Of a stretch of DNA of 64,000 nucleotides, positions 56,685 to 64,000 are shown piece after piece (within the stretch, counting starts at the first letter, position 1; the number at the start of each line of letters is the position of its first letter). The translations under genes were made by a program, and so were the position numbers. Origin of the DNA: JANQHS01 sp965267505 (GTDB taxonomy: Bacteria; Bacteroidota; Bacteroidia; Cytophagales; CCMP332); NCBI GenBank assembly GCA_965267505.1, contig OZ254081.1, forward strand, positions 992,001 through 1,056,000. The letters run 5' to 3'. The notes beneath the pieces were generated by a model. That model had not been told where the DNA came from and searched no databases. It saw only the letters and a program-made list of their open reading frames with translations.

Positions 56685-59087
56685 ATGAGAAGGCTTCTAC
56701 TTTATATATTCCTTGCTTTTCCTCTTTTAAGTCCGGCACAAATCCAGGTTGCAGACACCTCCACTCTGGCCCAAGCTGTTGAGTCTCTTGTTTCGGATGG
56801 GGTGCAGATATCCAATATTACTTCCAATTGTCATAGCTCTGCATGGGGAACCTTTTTGGATACAACAGGCTATCTGGGTATTGATGAAGGATTGGTTTTA
56901 GCCTCGGGATCAATATTTGACGTACCCGGTCCGAATAATGCACCTGGAGCAGGTCAGGATCTTATGACTCCTGGTGATGCAGACTTAAATGGAATAGTTG
57001 GGGCAAGTACACAGGACGCTTGCTACATCCAATTCGATGTAAGACCTTCTGCTGACACCTTGGTGTTCAATTATGTCTTTGGTTCAGAGGAATATGATGA
57101 ATTCGTATGCAGTAATTTCAATGATGTATTTGCCTTCCTGATCTCAGGTCCTGGAATTACAGGTAAAAAGAATATTGCATTGATCCCTGGCTCAAGTACT
57201 CCGGTATCGATCAACAATGTAAATCAAGGGAACCCAAATAATCCTGCTTGTAATCCTACCAATCCCAATTATTTCGCCACCAACCCTCCCAATAGTCCGG
57301 AACTTCAATACGATGGAAGGACAGTTCTCCTTCAGGCTATCACTCCAGTTATTCCCTGCGAAACCTATACCTTAAAATTAGCGGTGGCAGATGTCAGCGA
57401 TGGGATCTTGGATTCGGGTGTTTTCATAGAAAAAGGAAGTCTAGGGAGTTTTGGAGCAGAAATTACTCCTTCCTCGGCTTATGCACGTTTTTCATACGGT
57501 GTTGAAGGCTGTAATGCGGGTAAATTCATTTTCATCAGGACTATTGCGGACACTTTTGAGGTTCCTTTAAGGTGGGACCTCAGCGGCTCAGCAACAAATG
57601 GGATTGACTACGTAGATTCTCTAGGTAATCCTCTTGGAAACGTTGACACCATCCCCGCATTCCAAGATTCGCTCGAAATATTGGTCTACCCTATCCTGGA
57701 TACTGTTGATGATCCGATAGAGACCATAATCCTAACTCTTTTCGATCCTTGTGATGATACAACTCAACTTCCAACAGGGGATACGGTAACCTTGTTACTT
57801 AGGGAAGAATTCGTTTACAATGCCGGACCGGACGATAGCATTTGCATTGGAGAATTTATTGAATTGAATTCTGACTTCTTCGATGGGGATAGTGTTCTTT
57901 GGACTCCACCTACAGCCTTGAGTTGTACAGATTGCCCAAATCCAATGGCCAATCCACAAAGCGATATTACCTACATCCTTAGGGTTTTTGATTCGGCAAC
58001 AAATTGCCCGGCCTCGGATTCAATTAATGTTAAGGTTTACGAGTATCCAGATCCAAGCATATTCTCGGTTTCTGATTCAACAAATGCAGTTTGCCAGGGA
58101 ATGACCGCCGTCTTGTATTCTGGCCTGGAGAACGATCCACTTTACGAGTACTATGAATTCGAATGGGATACGGTCAATACATTTATGACTGATAGGGACA
58201 CATCAATAATCAGGGTCAGAAGCAATCAGAGTAATTATTATCCCTTGACAGTCACAAATCTAATTGGATGCCAAAGCCGTGACTCAATTTTGATCACAGT
58301 ATTCCCATGGCCTGAAGGTGAGTTTCCAGAGGATCTTGAAATTTGTTATGGTCAACAATTCATAACCGAACCGGATCTTACTTTCTATCCAGGAGTTGGA
58401 TATAGTTACTCTTGGGAGGTAGCCTCAAATGCAAGTCTTAATGACCTCCAGGACACTACCCTGGCTCAAACCGCGATCACTCCTGAAAATGCAGGGGTCA
58501 ATAGATATACATTGATCATAACCAATGGGATCTGTGAATCGCAGGCTGAATTAAAAGTTGATGTAGCAGAAGAGATCCTGGTTTCTTACGAAAATGAAGA
58601 CCTTGGCGATTTTATCAAGGTTCCAAAAGTGGTTGATTTCGAAAATACCACTGAATTGGCTTTCAAGTACGATTACTTTTGGGTCATAACAAATTCCAGA
58701 ACCGGAATTTCAGATACCATCTTTGAAGAAAATCTTAGCTATGAATTCGGTCAGCCTGATCTATTCAAGGTAAGCTTATATGCTGTGGAACCCCTGAGAA
58801 ATTGTGTTGAATTCTATGATGAAGATTTCCAATTTGAAAAGGTGATCAGGCCAAATACCATCACACCCAACGGAGATGGATTGAATGATTATTTTGAGAT
58901 CGAGGCTCCAAGTTCCCAGGTCTGGGAATTAGAGATCTATGATAGAAATGGTGGTTTGATCTACTCAAGTTCGGATTATCAAAACGATTGGGATGGTGAG
59001 GGAAGATCCGCAGGGATATTTTATTATGTGATGAAGAGGGTTGATGAGGAAGAAAAATATGTTGGCTACGTTCAACTGATAAGGTAA
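56685..59087 (+). CDS. Choice-of-anchor L protein with type IX secretion type B sorting domain
   Basis: The 800-residue secreted protein has a signal peptide (MRRLLLYIFLAFPLLSPAQ), then a choice-of-anchor L domain (about 30-250) with GIDEGLVLASGSIFDVPGPNNAPGAGQD, DACYIQFDVRPSADTLVFNYVFGSEEYDEFVCSNFNDVFAFLISGPGITGKKNIALIPGSS. The middle has several Ig/PKD-like beta modules (for example YILRVFDSATNCPASDSINVKVYEYPDP and a TLIITNGICESQAELKVDV-type strand pair). The last about 80 residues (IRPNTITPNGDGLNDYFEIE, LEIYDRNGGLIYSSSDYQNDWDGEG, GIFYYVMKRVDEEEKYVGYVQLIR) are the gliding-motility-associated C-terminal domain, i.e. a type B type IX signal. It is probably an adhesin-like surface protein. Confidence 0.88.
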   Translation: MRRLLLYIFLAFPLLSPAQIQVADTSTLAQAVESLVSDGVQISNITSNCHSSAWGTFLDTTGYLGIDEGLVLASGSIFDVPGPNNAPGAGQDLMTPGDADLNGIVGASTQDACYIQFDVRPSADTLVFNYVFGSEEYDEFVCSNFNDVFAFLISGPGITGKKNIALIPGSSTPVSINNVNQGNPNNPACNPTNPNYFATNPPNSPELQYDGRTVLLQAITPVIPCETYTLKLAVADVSDGILDSGVFIEKGSLGSFGAEITPSSAYARFSYGVEGCNAGKFIFIRTIADTFEVPLRWDLSGSATNGIDYVDSLGNPLGNVDTIPAFQDSLEILVYPILDTVDDPIETIILTLFDPCDDTTQLPTGDTVTLLLREEFVYNAGPDDSICIGEFIELNSDFFDGDSVLWTPPTALSCTDCPNPMANPQSDITYILRVFDSATNCPASDSINVKVYEYPDPSIFSVSDSTNAVCQGMTAVLYSGLENDPLYEYYEFEWDTVNTFMTDRDTSIIRVRSNQSNYYPLTVTNLIGCQSRDSILITVFPWPEGEFPEDLEICYGQQFITEPDLTFYPGVGYSYSWEVASNASLNDLQDTTLAQTAITPENAGVNRYTLIITNGICESQAELKVDVAEEILVSYENEDLGDFIKVPKVVDFENTTELAFKYDYFWVITNSRTGISDTIFEENLSYEFGQPDLFKVSLYAVEPLRNCVEFYDEDFQFEKVIRPNTITPNGDGLNDYFEIEAPSSQVWELEIYDRNGGLIYSSSDYQNDWDGEGRSAGIFYYVMKRVDEEEKYVGYVQLIR

Positions 59088-59089
59088 AA

Positions 59090-59398
59090 ATGTCATACAT
59101 CTATAATGTTACGGTTTCGGTTTCCGAAGCCATTGAAAAGGAATGGTCCTCCTGGATGAAAGAAGTACATATTCCCGAAGTCTTAAATACAGGCTGCTTT
59201 AGTAATGCCAGGATGATGAAATTGGTGGAGGGCAATCAGGGTCCTGATCCCACTTTTGCTATTCAATATGAATATGAATCAACTGATCAATTGGAAAAAT
59301 ATAGAAATCAGTTTGCTGAAAAACTCCAAAACCACCATACGGAAAGATATGAAGGTCAGTTTGCCGCCTTCAGAACCGTTTTGGTAATAGTCGACTAG
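59090..59398 (+). CDS. DUF4286 family protein
   Basis: The 102-residue protein, starting MSYIYNVTVSVSEAIEKEWSSWMKEVHIPEVLNTGCFSNARMMKLVEG, matches DUF4286, a small alpha-beta domain confined to Bacteroidota and nearby phyla, with no known function. Conserved features are the W-SSWMKEVHIPEV segment and a QYEYES strand. It follows the large surface protein by two bases and overlaps the convergent serS by four bases, so the pair is probably cotranscribed. Confidence 0.85.
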   Translation: MSYIYNVTVSVSEAIEKEWSSWMKEVHIPEVLNTGCFSNARMMKLVEGNQGPDPTFAIQYEYESTDQLEKYRNQFAEKLQNHHTERYEGQFAAFRTVLVIVD

Positions 59399-60672
59399 TA
59401 ATCCAATCTGGTAAACCCGGTGAGATGCCTAAGGACCTCCGGGATATTCACCCCGGTTTCATCCTGATTATTTTCAAGAATACCCGCTAATACCCTGGGC
59501 AACGCTAATGCACTTCCGTTCAAGGTGTGAACCAGCTGAAGTTTCTTATCCTCGCCCCTGAATCGGGTTTTCATTCTGTTACTTTGAAATGTGCCGAAGT
59601 TGCTGACCGAGCTTACTTCAAGCCATCTCCCCTGTCCGGCAGAATAGATCTCAAAGTCAATAGTTTGTTCGGCAGCAAATCCCATATCCCCTCCACAAAG
59701 TCTTAGTTTTCTAAAAGGAAGACCAAGATTCTTCAATAATTCGCTGACGTGATCACACATTTGATTCAGAGCCTCCGCTGAATTTTTGGGATCAGTAACC
59801 TGAACAATCTCTACCTTATCAAACTGATGAAGTCGATTCAAGCCACGTACATGAGCTCCCCAGGATCCTGCCTCCCTTCTGAAGCAAGGGGTATAACCGG
59901 CAAATTTCTTGGGTAAGTCCTTTTCCTCGAAAATCACATCCCTTACGATGTTGGTTATGGGAACCTCAGCCGTGGGTATTACAAAGAGATCATCTTCTGC
60001 CAAATGATACATCTGGCCATCTTTATCGGGCAATTGTCCTGTTCCAAAGGCGGAATCTCTACTAACAAGTATGGGAGGCAAAACCTCAGTAAAACCAGCC
60101 TCAGTAGCCTTCGTAAGGAAGTAATTGATCAATGCCCTTTGTAGGCTGGCTCCTTTTCCAACATAAACAGGAAAACCTGCACCAGTAATTTTATTACCAA
60201 GTTCAAAATCGATTATCCCAAGCTTGTGGGCTATGTCCCAATGGGGTAAGGGTGATCCCATTTCCAACTTAATGGCTTCACCTTCTTCAAGGACCTCATT
60301 ATCCTCCTCAGTATTTCCTGAAGGGACGGGATCTGCAGGAGCATTAGGAATCTTGAATAAAAGATCATTTAATAAATCTTCTATTTCTTTAAGCTCATCT
60401 CCCTTCTTTTTTGAATCCTCTTTTATGCGCAGGACCTTTTCTCTTAGCTCATTACCCTCTTCTCTTTTCCCCTCTTTCATCAATTGTCCTATCTGCTGAG
60501 ACAATTCATTAGACTGAGATAAAAGCTCATCATGGGCTTGCTGAAAGGCTCTTCTTTTTTCATCAAGATCAATAATCTGATCAATTTGTCCATCAACGTC
60601 TCCAAGGCCCCTTTTTTTCAAGGCCTTGATGATATCATCCTTTTCCGAACGTATTCTTCTAAGCTCTAGCAT
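59395..60672 (-). CDS. serS: Seryl-tRNA synthetase
   Basis: SerRS charges tRNA-Ser. I use the ATG at 60670-60672 (MLELRRIRSEKDDIIKALKKRGLG), since a longer frame has no family support. The 425-residue protein has the N-terminal coiled-coil arm (about 1-105) and a class II catalytic core with motif 2 KFAGYTPCFRREAGSWGAHVRGLNRLHQFDKVEIV and motif 3 SALALPRVLAGILENNQ. It sits convergent with the DUF4286 gene and divergent from rho. Confidence 0.96.
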   Translation of the reverse strand: MLELRRIRSEKDDIIKALKKRGLGDVDGQIDQIIDLDEKRRAFQQAHDELLSQSNELSQQIGQLMKEGKREEGNELREKVLRIKEDSKKKGDELKEIEDLLNDLLFKIPNAPADPVPSGNTEEDNEVLEEGEAIKLEMGSPLPHWDIAHKLGIIDFELGNKITGAGFPVYVGKGASLQRALINYFLTKATEAGFTEVLPPILVSRDSAFGTGQLPDKDGQMYHLAEDDLFVIPTAEVPITNIVRDVIFEEKDLPKKFAGYTPCFRREAGSWGAHVRGLNRLHQFDKVEIVQVTDPKNSAEALNQMCDHVSELLKNLGLPFRKLRLCGGDMGFAAEQTIDFEIYSAGQGRWLEVSSVSNFGTFQSNRMKTRFRGEDKKLQLVHTLNGSALALPRVLAGILENNQDETGVNIPEVLRHLTGFTRLDY

Positions 60673-60679
60673 TATTCGG

Positions 60680-60687
60680 CAAAAATA
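60680..60687 (-). promoter_or_regulatory. Possible -7 element of serS
   Basis: On the minus strand TATTTTTG matches TAnnTTTG, ending eight bases before the serS ATG, so the predicted leader is only a few bases long. A -33 element is not obvious. Confidence 0.4.
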
Positions 60688-60737
60688 GAATTTCAATCAA
60701 GGATTAGTCTCAGGGAGAGGATTAAAAAATGTAAAAA

Positions 60738-60770
60738 TTTGCATTTCAAGGATATAAATAGCTATAATTG
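60738..60770 (+). promoter_or_regulatory. Predicted promoter of rho
   Basis: TTTG (60738-60741) is followed after 21 bases by TATAATTG (60763-60770), one mismatch from TAnnTTTG. It would give an mRNA leader of about 75-80 bases before the rho ATG at 60852, longer than usual in this window and suitable for autoregulation. Confidence 0.5.
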
Positions 60771-60851
60771 CACGGTCTATCGAAGAGATAATTCGTTTCT
60801 CTTCAATTCTCTTTCATTAATTATCAATAAACCTTAACCCTCCCTAATATT

Positions 60852-62402
60852 ATGTACACAATAGAGGAATTAAATGTAAAGCTCCTCTCAGAACTTAAAG
60901 AGATCGCGGAAAAACTTAACCTCGATAACTTTAAAAAGCTTCCAAAAAAAGAATTGATCTATAAGATCCTTGATTTCCAGGCTTCAAATCCTGAGGAAGT
61001 GAAGAAAATCAAATCGGTGCCAGCTAAAGAAGCGGTACCAGCTGGAGCAGCTCCTGCTGAGAAAGCTGCGCCAACAGAAACGGTTGAAGTAGAGGAAGAA
61101 TTTGACTTCAAATTGCCTGAGATGGACGAAGCTCCAGCGGCAAAGAACAATCCCCAAAAAGGAAAAAAAGAAGGTCATCGAGACAAACGTGGCGGAGATA
61201 AGCAAGATCGCCCCAGGCCTGAAAGGCATGAGAAGCAGGATAGGCAAGAACGCCCAGAACGAGCTCCGAAGGTGAGTTTCAAAGAGTTTGATGGAGTTAT
61301 CGAAAGCGAAGGAGTCCTTGAGATCATGCAAGATGGATATGGATTCCTTAGGTCTACAGACTATAACTATTTGGCAAGTCCTGATGATGTTTATGTTTCT
61401 CCATCCCAGATAAAATTATTTGGCCTAAAGACCGGAGATTCTATAAATGGTTTTATCAGACCTCCCAAGGATGGTGAGAAATATTTTGCACTCCTTAGGA
61501 TCGCAACTGTAAATAATAAGACCACCGATGAAATCCGTGATAGGGTTTCCTTCGAACACCTTACTCCTCTTTTCCCTGACGAAAAGATCAGCCTTTCAAA
61601 TAATCCTGGTGAATACTCAACCAGAATTCTGGACCTTTTTGCTCCAATAGGAAAAGGACAAAGAGGAATGATCGTTGCACAGCCAAAGACCGGAAAAACG
61701 GTTCTTTTAAAGCAGGTTGCCAATGCGATCACCAAGAATCATCCTGAGATCTATTTGATCATTCTTCTGATCGATGAACGACCTGAGGAAGTGACCGACA
61801 TGGCAAGAAGTGTAGACGCTGAAGTAATTGCTTCTACCTTCGATGAGCAAGCAGAAAGGCATGTTAAGGTTGCCAATATCGTTCATGAGAAAGCCAAAAG
61901 AATGGTGGAATGTGGTCACGATGTGGTGATTCTTCTGGACTCCATTACAAGATTGGCAAGAGCTCATAATACGGTAATTCCATCTTCCGGAAAGATTCTT
62001 TCAGGTGGTGTTGATGCAAATGCATTGCATAAGCCAAAAAGATTCTTCGGAGCAGCCAGAAATGTTGAAAATGGTGGTTCATTGACCATAATTGCAACTG
62101 CTCTTATCGAGACGGGATCCAAAATGGATGAGGTGATCTTTGAGGAATTCAAAGGAACCGGTAACATGGAACTTCAATTGGATAGAAAACTATCCAACAA
62201 GCGTGTCTATCCTTCTATCGATATTCCAGCATCTGGAACAAGGAGAGAAGACCTGCTTATGGACAAAGACGAATTGAACAGGGTCTGGATCCTGAGAAAG
62301 TTCATGGCAGATATGAATTCAATCGAAGCAATGGAATTCCTATTGGAAAGGATCAAAGGAACCAAAAGCAACGAGGAGTTCCTGATCTCAATGAACGGAT
62401 AA
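60852..62402 (+). CDS. rho: Transcription termination factor Rho
   Basis: Rho is the hexameric RNA helicase that ends transcription. The 516-residue protein has a SAP-like Rho N-terminal motif (MYTIEELNVKLLSELKEIAEKLNLDNFKKLPKKELIYKILDFQ), then an unstructured charged insertion of about 90 residues (about 52-140, rich in Ala/Glu/Pro then Arg/Asp/Glu, such as RDKRGGDKQDRPRPERHEKQD), the cold-shock-like RNA-binding domain (VLEIMQDGYGFLRS), and the RecA motor with Walker A GMIVAQPKTGKTVLLKQV, VILLDSITRLARAHN, and Q/R loop regions. The insertion is longer than in E. coli Rho. A strong terminator follows. Confidence 0.96.
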   Translation: MYTIEELNVKLLSELKEIAEKLNLDNFKKLPKKELIYKILDFQASNPEEVKKIKSVPAKEAVPAGAAPAEKAAPTETVEVEEEFDFKLPEMDEAPAAKNNPQKGKKEGHRDKRGGDKQDRPRPERHEKQDRQERPERAPKVSFKEFDGVIESEGVLEIMQDGYGFLRSTDYNYLASPDDVYVSPSQIKLFGLKTGDSINGFIRPPKDGEKYFALLRIATVNNKTTDEIRDRVSFEHLTPLFPDEKISLSNNPGEYSTRILDLFAPIGKGQRGMIVAQPKTGKTVLLKQVANAITKNHPEIYLIILLIDERPEEVTDMARSVDAEVIASTFDEQAERHVKVANIVHEKAKRMVECGHDVVILLDSITRLARAHNTVIPSSGKILSGGVDANALHKPKRFFGAARNVENGGSLTIIATALIETGSKMDEVIFEEFKGTGNMELQLDRKLSNKRVYPSIDIPASGTRREDLLMDKDELNRVWILRKFMADMNSIEAMEFLLERIKGTKSNEEFLISMNG

Positions 62403-62425
62403 TTTCTAATTCGGATACTTTTTTG

Positions 62426-62459
62426 AATAACCCCTGGGAGACCAGGGGTTATTTTTTTT
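62426..62459 (+). terminator. Rho-independent terminator of the rho gene
   Basis: AATAACCCCTGG (62426-62437) pairs with CCAGGGGTTATT (62442-62453), a perfect 12-base-pair stem with a GAGA loop, followed by T residues to 62459. It overlaps the stop codon and last codons of the convergent response regulator gene, which ends at 62449. Confidence 0.9.
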
Positions 62460-63153
62460 CTACAAGCCTAAAGCCTGAACCATGAACATTGATGATCTCA
62501 AGCTTGGGATCGGGTCCTAGTTTTTTCCTGAGTTTGGATACATATACATCCATACTTCTCGCCGAAAAATAACTGTCATCTTTCCAGATCGAGTTTAACA
62601 CCAGATTTCTCTCCAAAAGTTGATTTTTCTTTTCTATCAGTAATCTCAATAATTGACTTTCCTTTCCGGTAAGCTTCTCCGATTTCCCGTTAAATATGAG
62701 AGTCCTTTCATTGGGGTTGAATTCAAACTCCCCAATCTTTCTGATATCATTAATTGTTTCTTCCGGGTTTTCCCTTGCCTTTCTAGCCCGATTTAATACC
62801 CCGTTAATCCTGAGAACAAGTTCCTCCATATTAAAAGGCTTACTCACGTAATCATCAGCACCAATTCTCAATCCTTTGATGGCATCCTTGCTTTGATTTT
62901 TTGCAGTAAGAAAAATGATGGGGAAATCGGGATCGCCGGCTTTGATTACTTCCCCTAACCAAAAACCATCCTTCTTGGGTAGCATTACATCCAATATTGC
63001 AAGGTCGAATTTTCCTTTTGAGTAAGACTCCTTGCCTTGCTCCCCATCTTTGGAAAGCTCCACGACAAACCCCTTCATTTCAAGATATTCCTTTAGCATG
63101 AAGCCAAGGTTGTGGTCATCTTCAACCAATAGAATGTTTCTTGATTCAGGCAA
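62449..63153 (-). CDS. OmpR-family response regulator
   Basis: The 234-residue protein has a receiver domain (about 1-125) with ILLVEDDHN, the phospho-acceptor Asp55 in LAILDVMLPKKDG, the conserved FLTAKNQSKD threonine and lysine, and a winged-helix DNA-binding domain (about 140-234) with ERTLIFNGKSEKLTGKESQLLRLLIEKKNQLLERNLVLNSIW and DVYVSKLRKKLG. The start is TTG at 63151-63153, eight bases inside the upstream kinase gene. The signal and target genes are unknown. Confidence 0.93.
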   Translation of the reverse strand: MPESRNILLVEDDHNLGFMLKEYLEMKGFVVELSKDGEQGKESYSKGKFDLAILDVMLPKKDGFWLGEVIKAGDPDFPIIFLTAKNQSKDAIKGLRIGADDYVSKPFNMEELVLRINGVLNRARKARENPEETINDIRKIGEFEFNPNERTLIFNGKSEKLTGKESQLLRLLIEKKNQLLERNLVLNSIWKDDSYFSARSMDVYVSKLRKKLGPDPKLEIINVHGSGFRLVEKK

Positions 63154-64000
63154 GGTACTTTTTTGGAAATAATAAACTGAATTGCGAGCCTTTTCCTGAC
63201 TCAGATCTTAATTGAATAGATCCTCCTATCCTATTCATTACCTGCTTCGCAAAACTTAGTCCCAAGCCACTTCCCTTGGTGTCATGAATATTCCCACTTG
63301 GAACCCTAAAGAACTTATCAAATACCAGGGCTTGATATTCAGTTGGGATTCCTGGCCCATTATCGGAAACAATTATTTCCAGGCCTGAAAGAGATTTTTC
63401 AACCTTCAATTCTATTTGAGGATTTGAACCTGAGTACTTCAGCGCATTATCCAAAAGGTTTTTGATCAATCTCTTCATTACTTCCTGATCAAAATTCAAT
63501 CTGATGCTTGCAGGATATTTAAGATCAACCTTTCCATCAACGTCATTAATTCTAAGTTCCAGTTCCTGAAGCAGATCCCTAATTGAAACTCCAAGCTCAA
63601 AATGTTCAGATTTAAAATTATATCCGCCCCAGGAGTCATCTTTTATTTCTAAAACCTCCTCAACCTGACTGATCACCTTTCTATTCTCCTTTTCAATAAT
63701 ATCAAGGTAGTTGAGTCTGCTTTTTTCCGACCCAGCAAGCTTTTCATTTCTGAGTGACTCGGTGGCTAAAGAAATATTGGCTAGAGGAGTTTTTAACTCA
63801 TGAGTCATGTTATCAATAAAATCGTTCTTCAGAATGTTCAGCTTTCTCTGACCAAGGAACATCCTGACCACAAACCAAAAGCATAGGGCCACAAGTGCGA
63901 TCAGGATTCCAGAACTGATCAATGCCCAAATGGATTGCTTAAGGATGTAACTTCTTTTATCCGGGAAAAATAATCCGAGGTGTGAGCCAGAGAAATCCAG
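63146..64000 (-). CDS. Sensor histidine kinase, N-terminal part outside the window (partial)
   Basis: The frame is open to the last base of the window, giving the C-terminal 284 residues. After a short extracytoplasmic stretch there is one transmembrane segment (about ALISSGILIALVALCFWFVVRMFLG), then the dimerisation/phosphoacceptor motif NDFIDNMTHELKTPLANISL with the histidine, and an ATPase domain with N-box LIKNLLDNALKYS, G1 IIVSDNGPGIP, F-box and G2 GSGLGLSFAKQV, ending with FSLLFPKKY. It pairs with the response regulator. The missing part should hold the sensor domain and first membrane helix. Confidence 0.92.
   Translation of the reverse strand: MDFSGSHLGLFFPDKRSYILKQSIWALISSGILIALVALCFWFVVRMFLGQRKLNILKNDFIDNMTHELKTPLANISLATESLRNEKLAGSEKSRLNYLDIIEKENRKVISQVEEVLEIKDDSWGGYNFKSEHFELGVSIRDLLQELELRINDVDGKVDLKYPASIRLNFDQEVMKRLIKNLLDNALKYSGSNPQIELKVEKSLSGLEIIVSDNGPGIPTEYQALVFDKFFRVPSGNIHDTKGSGLGLSFAKQVMNRIGGSIQLRSESGKGSQFSLLFPKKYLA

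Noticed and set aside
1..64000. tRNA, rRNA, riboswitch, insertion sequence, prophage, toxin-antitoxin or restriction genes
   Set aside because: I saw no cloverleaf, conserved riboswitch core, transposase, phage structural gene or paired toxin gene in any intergenic region or frame.

Overview
The window is a gene-dense, moderately AT-rich chromosomal stretch from a member of the Bacteroidota, most likely a gliding or surface-living marine-type lineage of Flavobacteriales or Cytophagales; the exact family cannot be read from the sequence. The evidence is: type IX secretion sorting domains of type A and type B, gliding genes gldB, gldD and gldE, a fused 2-oxoacid dehydrogenase E1, bacillithiol synthesis (bshC), small Bacteroidota-type proteins (DUF4295, an AURKAIP1/COX24-type peptide), and promoters of the Bacteroidota form TTTG-N19-TAnnTTTG. 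No rRNA, tRNA, CRISPR array, insertion sequence, prophage or origin was seen. No gap without a gene exceeds 300 bases.

Layout. 1-2.3 kb: end of a GNAT-like gene (cut by the window edge), a type IX secreted protein and an AlbA_2 protein. 2.3-8.8 kb: one leftward operon for nucleotide-sugar precursors (wbpD-like, tviB/wbpA-like, galE, rfbB, tviC/wbpP-like, rfbA) ending in deoC. 8.8-11.2 kb: outer-membrane barrel, rpsU, xerC, hpf. 11.2-18.7 kb: metK on its own promoter, and a leftward operon running from the fused E1 through a small lipoprotein, a secreted protein of perfect 49-residue repeats and a barrel-like protein to lipoyl synthase and an RsmI-like methyltransferase. 18.8-26.3 kb: ispF-mnmD, then leftward rpmB-rpmG-DUF4295-ftsY-lipoprotein-rimO-bshC, then rocD. 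26.3-36.7 kb: ppiD-like foldase and a leftward operon uvrA-coaX-outer membrane protein-TPR-lptC-small membrane protein-CNNM transporter. 36.8-46.2 kb: ECF sigma factor with a small partner, a glycosyltransferase, gldB-rng, a tiny basic protein, TPR and HU genes, then mutY-ssb-gldE-gldD. 46.2-54.5 kb: apbE, ruvB-queG, a membrane protein, batD-aroC-dicarboxylate transporter-NifU. 54.5-64 kb: Wzm/Wzt polysaccharide exporter, a large type IX substrate, DUF4286, serS, rho and a two-component pair whose kinase runs off the end.

How the parts fit. Precursor sugars made by the 2.3-8.8 kb operon probably feed an O-antigen or exopolysaccharide exported by Wzm/Wzt, with LptC serving LPS transport. GldB, GldD and GldE support the type IX secretion/gliding apparatus that would handle the two sorting-domain proteins. 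E1 is a lipoate-dependent enzyme component and lies in the same transcription unit as lipA, with three uncharacterised envelope proteins between them.

Most of the window is conserved core genome. I found no defence or mobile island and nothing that clearly amounts to a new system. The best candidates for undescribed biology are the 49-residue repeat protein and its two envelope neighbours, the 59-residue membrane protein fused by overlap to lptC, and the small partner of the sigma factor. About a quarter of the genes appear to use TTG or GTG starts, and four convergent gene pairs overlap at their 3' ends.
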